The translations under genes and the position numbers were made by a program. The notes beneath the pieces are model-generated. The model made no database searches and was not told where the DNA came from. It saw only the letters and a list, made by a program, of their open reading frames with translations. Positions 57,218 to 63,746 of a stretch of 63,746 nt of DNA are shown here, piece after piece (positions within the stretch are counted from its first letter, which is position 1; each line of letters begins with the position of its first letter). This DNA comes from an uncultured Pelagibacteraceae bacterium. Its GTDB lineage: Bacteria; Pseudomonadota; Alphaproteobacteria; Pelagibacterales; Pelagibacteraceae. Location of the stretch: positions 1 through 63,746 of the forward strand of contig CACBMY010000002.1 in the NCBI GenBank assembly GCA_902540545.1, written 5' to 3'.

Positions 57218-57824
57218 GAATAAAAGTTTATTTATAAAAATATTGTTATTCTTTCTAGTGCACATAAATGCAAGTGCAATAGAAAAGGTTATACTATTCG
57301 GTGATAGTCTAATGTCGGGTTATGGTCTACCTAAAGAACAACACTTATCTTTGGTTTTAGAAAGTAATCTCGTTAGAAGTGGTTTAAATATTAAGGTTAT
57401 AAATGGAAGTGTGTCAGGAAGCACTTCTTCTGGTGGATTGAATAGAGCAGAATGGAGTTTATCAGAACCCGGTATTGATTTAATCATCCTTGGTCTTGGG
57501 GCAAATGATATGCTTAGAGGAATTCAACCAGACGAAACTGAAAGAAATTTAGAAGAAATAATCAAAATTGCTAATAGTAAAAAAATAAAAATTATAATAG
57601 CTGGGATGGTTGCACCAACAACTCATGGAACTAAATATAAAAAAAATTTTGATGCCATTTATCCTAAATTGTCAAAAAAATATAATTTACCTTTAATTCC
57701 ATTTTTGCTAGAGGGTGTTGCTCTTGATCCAAATCTAAATCAACAAGATGGTATACATCCTAACAAAGCTGGAACAATAGTTATAAGTAAAACAATTCAA
57801 GATATTATTTCAAAAAATTATTAA
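57216..57824 (+). CDS. tesA: Arylesterase/acyl-CoA thioesterase TesA-like (SGNH hydrolase)
   Basis: 202 aa from ATG 57216. It has a signal peptide (FIKILLFFLVHINASA), block I FGDSLMSGYGLP, block II GSVSGSTSSGG, block III LGANDMLRG and block V DGIHPNKAG: Ser, Gly, Asn, His/Asp of SGNH hydrolases. It is a periplasmic lysophospholipase or thioesterase. It is divergent from the YbbA-type ATPase as in E. coli, but the starts overlap by 2 nt. Confidence 0.94.
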   Translation: MNKSLFIKILLFFLVHINASAIEKVILFGDSLMSGYGLPKEQHLSLVLESNLVRSGLNIKVINGSVSGSTSSGGLNRAEWSLSEPGIDLIILGLGANDMLRGIQPDETERNLEEIIKIANSKKIKIIIAGMVAPTTHGTKYKKNFDAIYPKLSKKYNLPLIPFLLEGVALDPNLNQQDGIHPNKAGTIVISKTIQDIISKNY

Positions 57825-57830
57825 TCGGAT

Positions 57831-58832
57831 ATGAAGAAAAAATATCATCATTTATCAAATGGCACATTTCGAAATCCTGAAGGATCAAAGATGATAGATA
57901 TGAATTTCAATTGGTCTTTTAAGGTCTTTAACAAAGAAAAAAAAAAATTAGATATGACTTTTCCTGAGAGTAATATTATTAAAAGAGAAAAAGTTTTATT
58001 GGATTTAAATAATTTCCAAAAAGAAGATTATGTAGCGTGGATAGGTCATGCAACATTTTTATTAAAATTAGGGGAAACAACAATAATAACAGATCCAGTT
58101 TTTTCAAAAAATGCAGGACCTTTATTTTTTGGGCCAAAGAGGTTTACCGAACCAGCATTAAAACTTAGTGAGATACCAAGAACAGATATTTTTCTACTAA
58201 CCCATAATCATTATGATCATCAAGATATGAAAACAATAATGAGATTTCCTTATAAAGAATCTAAAGTCCTGGTACCTTTAGGACTAAAAAAATATTTTAA
58301 AATTAATAGATTTAAAGATGTAAATGAAATGGATTGGTATGATCAAAGAAGAATAAATCAGAATTTAAAAATTACTTTTTTGCCATCAGTCCACTGGTCA
58401 AAAAGGAGTTTAACGGATACTAACAAAACTTTATGGGGTAGCTATTTGATTGAATACAAAGGAAAAAAAATATTATTTTCATGTGATACTGGCGTTGGAA
58501 AAATATATAAAGAATTGGGAGATAAATACGGTCCAATTGATTTAACATTTATTAACATTGGCGCATATAATTTTTATCCTATGGCTTCAATTAAAGATTC
58601 TTCTGCTTACCACACTAACCCTGAAGAAGCACTTGGACTAGCTAAAGATTTAAAAAGTAAAAAAGTAATTGGAATGCATTGGGGAACTTTTGTTTTATCA
58701 TTAGAACCAATATTAGAGCCACCTTTAAGGTTTAAACAAAATGCAGAAAAATTTGGATTTAAAAAAGATGAAGCAATCATTTTTAAAATCGGTGAGTTTA
58801 AGTTATTTAAAGAACTTTTTGATACTAACTAG
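57831..58832 (+). CDS. MBL-fold metallohydrolase (NAPE-PLD/UlaG-like)
   Basis: A 333-aa protein with metallo-beta-lactamase motifs: WIGHATFLLKL, THNHYDHQD (HxHxDH Zn ligands, near residue 125), SVHWSKR (His), FSCDTGVG (Asp) and IGMHWGTFVL (His). It resembles N-acyl-phosphatidylethanolamine phospholipase D and RomA-like proteins; the substrate may be a phospholipid or phosphodiester. It lies 6 nt after tesA, so the pair may act together on lipids. It converges with the next gene (8-nt overlap). Confidence 0.92.
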   Translation: MKKKYHHLSNGTFRNPEGSKMIDMNFNWSFKVFNKEKKKLDMTFPESNIIKREKVLLDLNNFQKEDYVAWIGHATFLLKLGETTIITDPVFSKNAGPLFFGPKRFTEPALKLSEIPRTDIFLLTHNHYDHQDMKTIMRFPYKESKVLVPLGLKKYFKINRFKDVNEMDWYDQRRINQNLKITFLPSVHWSKRSLTDTNKTLWGSYLIEYKGKKILFSCDTGVGKIYKELGDKYGPIDLTFINIGAYNFYPMASIKDSSAYHTNPEEALGLAKDLKSKKVIGMHWGTFVLSLEPILEPPLRFKQNAEKFGFKKDEAIIFKIGEFKLFKELFDTN

Positions 58833-59889
58833 AATTTTCCATCAACCACAATCCATCTTGATTTAAAAAATATAGTTTACCATTTATAGGATGAATTTGT
58901 ATGTCTCTGATTCTTCCAATTTTATTTTTAAATATTATTTCCTCTTTTACGTTTGATAAATCATTAAACTCTAATTTTCTTAAAGACTTATCTTTAAGAG
59001 AAGTAATTAATGCATGACCATTCCATTCTTTAAATTCATTACCTTTATAAATTGTGATTGCACTTGTGGCTATAGATGGAACCCAATATTGAATGGCTTT
59101 TGTAAAACCAGGTTTCCATTTTGGTCCTATTGGTATACCTGAATAATTTGTGCCACCCCATCCAAGAATTTTCCATCCATAGTTTTCACCTTTCTTCGCT
59201 TCACCAAACCAATCGCCTCCTTTTGCACCATGATTGCTCATATAAATTTTTCCATCAAAAGGTGATAAAGCTAAACCTTGAGGATTTCTTACACCAATTT
59301 GATATATTTCAGGTAGCCAGTCTGATTTCCCCTCAAAACGAGGATTGTCTTTCGGAATGCCACCATTTAGATAAATTCTAATTATACTTCCTGGATGTTT
59401 ATTTCCATCTTGAGCAATCATTCCCCCACCTCTTTCACCCGCAGAAGCAAATAAATAATTGTCTTTAATTACCAGTCTTGAACCAAAATGATAAGGCGAG
59501 TCAATTGGGGGATTGGCTTGAAAAATATTTTTAAAATTTAATTTATTTTTATTAAATTTTGCACGTGCAATTGAAGTACTAGTCTTCCAATTATTTCTAT
59601 TTTCTGTGTATGAGATGTAAATGTAATCTTCATGATACAGAATATCCAATAATCCTCCCTGTCCATATTCTACAAAATTTAAGTTATGACCAATTTCATT
59701 TATCTCTCTTGTAGAAATATTAACAAATTTTATTTTGCCACCTTTCTCGGTAATAATCATTTCATTATCATTAACGAATGACGAACCCCAAGGTGCTTCT
59801 AATTCAACAATTTTATTAAAATTAAAATTTTTACTAAATGAATTAGTTGAGAATAATATTAAGGATAAAAGAAATAATAATTTCCTCAC
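58825..59889 (-). CDS. PQQ-dependent sugar dehydrogenase-like beta-propeller protein
   Basis: About 354 aa from GTG 59889 (then RKLLFLLSLILFSTNSFS, a signal peptide), 1 nt after the SDR stop; the track start at 59925 reads inside the SDR. Blades show LEAPWGSSFVNDNEMIITEKGGKI, GQGGLLDILYHEDYIYISYTE, FGSRLVIKDNYLFASAGERG and the HPGSIIRIYLNGGIP segment typical of Gdh-B/YliI-type aldose dehydrogenases. It is periplasmic, with electron transfer via PQQ. Whether the cell makes PQQ is not visible here. Confidence 0.9.
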   Translation of the reverse strand: MRKLLFLLSLILFSTNSFSKNFNFNKIVELEAPWGSSFVNDNEMIITEKGGKIKFVNISTREINEIGHNLNFVEYGQGGLLDILYHEDYIYISYTENRNNWKTSTSIARAKFNKNKLNFKNIFQANPPIDSPYHFGSRLVIKDNYLFASAGERGGGMIAQDGNKHPGSIIRIYLNGGIPKDNPRFEGKSDWLPEIYQIGVRNPQGLALSPFDGKIYMSNHGAKGGDWFGEAKKGENYGWKILGWGGTNYSGIPIGPKWKPGFTKAIQYWVPSIATSAITIYKGNEFKEWNGHALITSLKDKSLRKLEFNDLSNVKEEIIFKNKIGRIRDIQIHPINGKLYFLNQDGLWLMENSS

Positions 59890-59890
59890 T

Positions 59891-60601
59891 CTATGAAAGT
59901 TTTGATCTACCACCATCGACTGCAATAATTTGTCCTGTAACCCAAGAGCTGTCTTCAGTTATTAAAAATTTTGCAAGCGAAGCTGAGTCTTTACCTTCTC
60001 CAAGTCTTTTTAATGGATGGGCTTTTGCTATACCATCAGCTAAAACTTTATTTTTAAGCATTGGCTCTGCAATTTTTGAATTAGTTAAACTTGGAGCAAT
60101 GCAATTTACTCTTATATTGGGAGCAAATTCTGCTGCTAAAGAAACAGTTAATCCTTCAACAGCTGCTTTAGTTGAAGCTATAATTGCATGATTTGTAAAA
60201 CCCCTTTGAGCAGCAACTGTTGAAAACAAAACAATCGATCCTTTATTTTTTTTTAAACTTTCTTGATAAACTTTAATTAAATCTACTGCGGAATATAAAT
60301 TTAGTTTCATACATTTTGTAAAATCTTGTTCTGAAACCATTCTCAAAGGCTTTAAATCAATTGAACCAACACAATAAGCTACACCTTTGATATCATCTAT
60401 TTCGGACTTAATTTTTTCAACAAATCCATTTTCTAAAACATCAGAGACTGTATATTTACAATTTAGTTTTTCAGATAAAGATTTTGTTCTTTCTTCATCC
60501 CTACCAACTAAATGCACTTCTTTACCGGCTGTATGTAACTGTTCGGCCAAATTAGATCCGATAGATCCTGTCGCACCTACTACTAAATATTTTTCTGACA
60601 T
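59891..60601 (-). CDS. SDR-family oxidoreductase
   Basis: A 236-aa short-chain dehydrogenase with cofactor loop VGATGSIGSNLAEQL (residues 7-21), CVGSIDLKPL in the NNAG position, Ser in IVLFSTVAAQRG, and C-terminal WVTGQIIAVDGGRS. The catalytic YxxxK is atypical: where Tyr is expected the sequence reads NHAIIASTKAAVEGL, with no Tyr four residues before Lys. It is probably a divergent SDR. It is upstream of the PQQ gene (1 nt) and divergent from the photolyase (27 nt). Confidence 0.88.
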   Translation of the reverse strand: MSEKYLVVGATGSIGSNLAEQLHTAGKEVHLVGRDEERTKSLSEKLNCKYTVSDVLENGFVEKIKSEIDDIKGVAYCVGSIDLKPLRMVSEQDFTKCMKLNLYSAVDLIKVYQESLKKNKGSIVLFSTVAAQRGFTNHAIIASTKAAVEGLTVSLAAEFAPNIRVNCIAPSLTNSKIAEPMLKNKVLADGIAKAHPLKRLGEGKDSASLAKFLITEDSSWVTGQIIAVDGGRSKLS

Positions 60602-60628
60602 AAATTTTTAAAGAGTTATATATAGTTA

Positions 60629-62119
60629 ATGAAATTATTTTTTCTACTTGGAAATCAGCTTTTCTCGGAAAAATATCTTGAAAAGTACATAAAAGACCAC
60701 ATTTTCTTTATGGCTGAAGATTATCAGCTTTGTACATACGAAAAGCATCATAAACAAAAGATATTATTGTTCTTATCTTGCATGCGATCTCACGCAGATA
60801 GACTAAAAAAAAATAGATTTAAATTAGAATATTCTTCGATCGAGGATAAATCTTTCAAGCTGGATTACACAGAAAAATTAAAAAAAATAATTAAAACAAA
60901 AAAAATTAAAGAAATTTCAAGTTTCGAAATTGAGGATAAGTTTTTTGAAAATAAAATTACCAATTTTTTAAAAAAGGAAAAAATTAAATGGAATATTATT
61001 CAAACACCAATGTTTTTAAATTCTAGAGAAAAATTTAAAAACTATTTATCGAAATCAAAAAAACCTTTTATGGCAGTTTTTTATAAAGAGACTAGAAGAG
61101 ATTTGGATATACTCATGAAAAAAGATGGTAATCCAGAAGGAGGCAAATGGAGTTTTGACGAAGAAAATCGAAATAAACTTCCAAAAAATATATCTATACC
61201 CAAATTTCCTAAAATTACTGAGACTGCTCATACCAAAAAACTAAAAATTTTAATTGATAAAAATTTTAAAAGTCACCCAGGTAATACGAAAGACTTTTGG
61301 TTTGCTACGGAATATGATGATGTAATTAAATTATTAAATTTTTTTATTAAAGAAAAATCAAATTTATTTGGGGATTATGAAGATGCAGTTGATCAGAAAG
61401 ACAATATATTATTTCATAGTGCTTTAAGTCCTTACATCAATTTAGGTCTTATAACTCCAGAATTTATAATTAAAAAAGTTTTAGATTTTCACAATAAAAA
61501 TAAAATAAAACTAAATTCCTTAGAGGGTTATATTCGTCAAGTAATCGGGTGGAGAGAATTTATGAGGGGAATATATCAAAGCTATTCAAAAGAAATGGAA
61601 ACTAGAAATTTTTTTAAACAAAATAGAAAAATGAAAAACTCATGGTACGAAGGAACAACAGGATTACCACCTCTAGATTATGCTATTAAAAATGCAGTGA
61701 ATTATGGTTGGTCACATCATATTGAAAGGTTAATGATCTTATCAAACATAATGAATTTATGTGAAGTTAAGCCAACGTATGTTTACAAATGGTTTATGGA
61801 AATGTTTGTGGATTCCTCTGACTGGGTAATGGTCCCGAATGTTTATGGAATGGGGCTTTTCAGTGATGGAGGAATCTTTGCAACAAAACCATATATTTGC
61901 GGCTCCGCTTATTTCATGAAAATGATGGATTTTAAAAAAGGAGAATGGTGCAATACCATGGATGGTCTTTATTGGAGATTCATAAATAGAAATAGAGCCT
62001 TCTTTTTAAAAAATCCTAGACTTTCTATGATGGTTAGAATTTTCGATAAAATGAAATCTGATAGAAAAAAATTAATTTTAGCTGAGGCAGAAAAATTTAT
62101 TAAACAAAATACTGCATAG
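60629..62119 (+). CDS. Cryptochrome/photolyase family protein (COG3046, FeS-BCP/(6-4)-like)
   Basis: A 496-aa protein. The N-terminal DPRP domain is FFLLGNQLFSEKYL, then MAEDYQLCTYEKHHKQKILLFL. The FAD domain has ALSPYINLGLITPEF, QVIGWREFMRG, GWSHHIERLMILSNIMNLC and DWVMVPNVYGMGLFSDGG, TKPYICGSAYF. This matches bacterial (6-4) photolyases/CryB. Candidate iron-sulfur Cys are 378, 424 and 441; the CxxC pair of classical FeS-BCPs is not seen. DUF2256 starts within its stop codon. Confidence 0.92.
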   Translation: MKLFFLLGNQLFSEKYLEKYIKDHIFFMAEDYQLCTYEKHHKQKILLFLSCMRSHADRLKKNRFKLEYSSIEDKSFKLDYTEKLKKIIKTKKIKEISSFEIEDKFFENKITNFLKKEKIKWNIIQTPMFLNSREKFKNYLSKSKKPFMAVFYKETRRDLDILMKKDGNPEGGKWSFDEENRNKLPKNISIPKFPKITETAHTKKLKILIDKNFKSHPGNTKDFWFATEYDDVIKLLNFFIKEKSNLFGDYEDAVDQKDNILFHSALSPYINLGLITPEFIIKKVLDFHNKNKIKLNSLEGYIRQVIGWREFMRGIYQSYSKEMETRNFFKQNRKMKNSWYEGTTGLPPLDYAIKNAVNYGWSHHIERLMILSNIMNLCEVKPTYVYKWFMEMFVDSSDWVMVPNVYGMGLFSDGGIFATKPYICGSAYFMKMMDFKKGEWCNTMDGLYWRFINRNRAFFLKNPRLSMMVRIFDKMKSDRKKLILAEAEKFIKQNTA

Positions 62120-62247
62120 TGAGAAAAGAAAATTTACCCACAAAAATTTGCCCTGTATGTAAGAGACCTTTTACTTGGAGAAAAAAATGGAAATTAAACT
62201 GGGATAAAGTGAAATATTGTTCAAAGAAATGTTCAAAAAATAACTAA
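62119..62247 (+). CDS. DUF2256 mini zinc-finger protein (42 aa)
   Basis: This gene is too short for the ORF track. GTG at 62119 overlaps the TAG of the photolyase gene. It encodes a small Cys4 protein: KICPVCKRPFTWRKKWK, then VKYCSKKCSKNN. The two CxxC-like pairs (CPVC and CSKKC) with RPFTWRKKW are characteristic of DUF2256, known to neighbour or fuse with cryptochrome/photolyase genes. It is probably zinc- or nucleic-acid-binding. It ends exactly before the stop of the convergent 76-aa gene. Confidence 0.88.
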   Translation: MRKENLPTKICPVCKRPFTWRKKWKLNWDKVKYCSKKCSKNN

Positions 62248-62478
62248 TTAACAACAAGAGCAGCTTCTCTTTTTCTCTGGTTTTTTTGTTTCAATCACTT
62301 CTTCTTTAGGGGCTGATTGTTCAAGAATTTTTGCTGCTTCAGCTTCTTTCTCTTTTAATATTTTATTTTCAATGTATGCGTAAAGAGAGTTGAAACCTAA
62401 TTTTGAAGCTTTCTTTTCTTCGTAATTCCTTCTGCCTTTAAGATTTTCAATAATTTCAAGAACTTGCGGGTTATTCAT
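62248..62478 (-). CDS. Small protein with C-terminal CSCC motif (76 aa)
   Basis: Not recognised. It opens MNNPQVLEIIENLKGRRNYEEKKASKLGF, a helical N-terminus. A Glu/Ala/Lys linker follows and the end is KKRSCSCC. The three terminal Cys could bind a metal or a cluster. It has no signal peptide. It lies in the photolyase cluster, 41 nt downstream of the reordered photolyase gene on the same strand, so possibly the same transcript. Confidence 0.7.
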   Translation of the reverse strand: MNNPQVLEIIENLKGRRNYEEKKASKLGFNSLYAYIENKILKEKEAEAAKILEQSAPKEEVIETKKPEKKRSCSCC

Positions 62479-62519
62479 ATTATTGTTATCTCATAATTTT
62501 TATAATTTACAATAGTTCT

Positions 62520-63662
62520 TTAAAAAAATTCTTTAATTATAGTCGGTATATACTTTTTGAAATTAAAAAAACCTTTATTGCAATATTTCCAAGAACTTCG
62601 GTCTAAATTACGATATAGAAATTTTATATTATTTATTCCTTGAGAAGTTAAAAAATCTAAGTTTTCTCCAACACAAGGATATAAAAAATAACTATTCTCA
62701 ATTGTTTTAAGGTTGCCAATATCAATAATTTCACAATCCAAAGATTTTTCATCCAACCTTCTTTTTTGATCCTGAATTAAATCAGTCTTAAATTTCACTG
62801 TTTTTTCACTAAGTTTAATATTTCTACTGTCGTTATTATTATTAACTAAATAAATCTTTTTAAATTTATGGTCTTTGAAATCAGTCAACTCAAAAGAAAG
62901 ATTATTATCAAAAATAATTAAATTTTGCTCATCCAAACTTACTGGATTACTAAAATCTTTTAAGACAGCCTTGTATATTTTTTCGCTAACTTTAGGTGGT
63001 GCATTTTCATTTAAATTAATGTTATTAAATCTGTTATTAGTAAATTTTTTTATATTCCATTCACTTGCCAAATAATGCTTACCTTGTGTTTGTATCCCAG
63101 CAACCCATCTCCATCCCAATGTATTAGATGCTGCATCTCCATCATAGAGATGCTTCATAAAAAATTCAGCTCCTAATTGCCAAGGTAAATTTAAAGTAAA
63201 AATCCAGATACTGGCAAACCACATTCTTGTATGATTATGAAGGTAATTAAATTCTTTTAATTCTTTGATCCATTCATTAAAACATTCTATATTTGTATTT
63301 CCATCAATGGCATTTAAATAATCTTTATTATCTTTGTATTTTTCTCTTATAATTTTTAGTTCAATTATGTAATCTGTCCATACATTAGGTCTTAATTCTA
63401 ACCATCCTTTCCAATAAGTGCGCCACAAAACCTCCTGAATAAATTTTTCATTTTTAGAAAATGAAAATTTCTTTAAGACTTTTTCTATAACTTCTAACTC
63501 ATTTAATATTCCATGAGATATATATGGAGAAATACAAGATATATTTAATCTTTTATCTGGACCAAAATCAAAATTTCTCAATCTTGAATAATCAGAAAGA
63601 TTATTTTCAACAAAATTATCTAGTTTATTGGTGGCTTGCGCCCGACTTGGTTCAAAATTCAT
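62520..63662 (-). CDS. Photolyase-like flavoprotein: N-terminal FAD domain plus extra C-terminal alpha/beta domain
   Basis: 380 aa. Residues 1-215 are the photolyase FAD-binding domain: SCISPYISHGIL, EVLWRTYWKGW, YLHNHTRMWFASIW (140-153), YDGDAASNTLGWRWVAG (173-189). By spacing to E. coli PhrB, Asn180 and Trp184/Trp161 match the flavin-N5 Asn and two Trp of the electron chain. The usual N-terminal antenna domain is absent. Instead residues about 240-380 show alternating strands and helices (QNLIIFDNN, FKKIYLVNN, LDCEIIDIG, NNIKFLYRN). This could be a displaced Rossmann-like domain. It is a photolyase, cryptochrome or 'short photolyase-like' member; activity is unknown. Confidence 0.85.
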   Translation of the reverse strand: MNFEPSRAQATNKLDNFVENNLSDYSRLRNFDFGPDKRLNISCISPYISHGILNELEVIEKVLKKFSFSKNEKFIQEVLWRTYWKGWLELRPNVWTDYIIELKIIREKYKDNKDYLNAIDGNTNIECFNEWIKELKEFNYLHNHTRMWFASIWIFTLNLPWQLGAEFFMKHLYDGDAASNTLGWRWVAGIQTQGKHYLASEWNIKKFTNNRFNNINLNENAPPKVSEKIYKAVLKDFSNPVSLDEQNLIIFDNNLSFELTDFKDHKFKKIYLVNNNNDSRNIKLSEKTVKFKTDLIQDQKRRLDEKSLDCEIIDIGNLKTIENSYFLYPCVGENLDFLTSQGINNIKFLYRNLDRSSWKYCNKGFFNFKKYIPTIIKEFF

Positions 63663-63668
63663 GATATT

Positions 63669-63746
63669 TTATTTTAATTTTTTTTTATGAAAATTAATAA
63701 ATCTTTCAACATTTGACTTATTAAAAGTTTTATTTTCCTCAAATGA
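63669..63746 (-). CDS. 3' end of a minus-strand gene running off the window
   Basis: An open frame enters from the right edge and ends at TAA 63671-63669: SFEENKTFNKSNVERFINFH, then a Lys tail. It stops 6 nt before the photolyase-like ATG, so it is likely the upstream gene of the same operon. It is too short to assign a family. Because it is only 25 codons, the frame could be spurious, but operon spacing supports it. Confidence 0.5.
   Translation of the reverse strand, partial: SFEENKTFNKSNVERFINFHKKKLK

Overview
This window is a dense, very AT-rich stretch of an alphaproteobacterial chromosome. It most likely comes from the SAR11 clade (Pelagibacterales, Candidatus Pelagibacter-like). Three things point there: strong Lys/Asn/Ile bias in the proteins, tiny or negative intergenic distances, and the alphaproteobacterial origin gene order. 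No rRNA, insertion sequence, prophage or CRISPR array is visible. One tRNA (Gly, anticodon GCC) is present.

Layout. 0-14 kb: a partial DUF3576 lipoprotein, leuS-lptE-holA (+), then parB-parA-rsmG-mnmG-mnmE-rho-hemJ-hemH-hemE (-). A perfect parS site lies inside rsmG. 13.93-14.21 kb: the hemE/ppsR divergent gap, the probable oriC, with a DnaA box and a CtrA-like site. 14-25.3 kb: ppsR-maf-aroE-SDR-coaE-dnaQ (+), secB-fxsA (-), Tim44-like and Smr (+), hslVU (-), and a histidine operon hisB-H-A-F-E that hides a 43-aa lipoprotein gene between hisH and hisA. 25.3-28.7 kb: a TRAP transporter (dctPQM) and an orphan type IV pilin-like gene sit between hisE and a HIT gene. 28.7-36.7 kb: HIT, GNAT, lolA-ftsK, a UbiH-like flavoprotein, a LON-domain protein, a TPR-sulfotransferase and a TPR protein with an unrecognised Cys-rich domain. 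36.8-41.5 kb: tRNA-Gly, phhB and the minus-strand rpe-heparinase-purH unit. 41.5-46.4 kb: a DUF4212/SSS sodium symporter and acetyl-CoA synthetase. 46.4-54 kb: EVE protein, TPR-OGT, tsaD, hemC-hemD, mscS, yggT, folD. 54-57.8 kb: a YbbAP-type ABC exporter and tesA, whose start codons overlap head to head. 57.8-63.7 kb: an MBL hydrolase, a PQQ-type sugar dehydrogenase, an SDR, and a light/DNA-repair cluster. That cluster has a COG3046-type photolyase, a DUF2256 mini-protein, a 76-aa protein ending in CSCC, and a photolyase-like protein that starts directly with the FAD domain and carries an extra alpha/beta-looking domain at its C-terminus.

How it fits together. Genes on both sides of the putative origin point away from it, except leuS-lptE-holA. 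They cover segregation, tRNA modification, heme synthesis, proofreading and protein quality control. The accessory parts are Na+/TRAP uptake of small organic acids with acetate activation, TPR-linked glycosyl/sulfo modification, and blue-light flavoproteins. All 13 convergent gene pairs are separated by -11 to +9 nt, so there is almost no room for intrinsic terminators. The only clear intrinsic terminator follows the symporter.

The most novel-looking items are the photolyase with reordered domains and its two Cys-rich mini-protein neighbours, the TPR/Cys-domain protein convergent with a sulfotransferase, and the lipoprotein embedded in the his operon. All family calls were made by eye from motifs and gene order; no database search was run.
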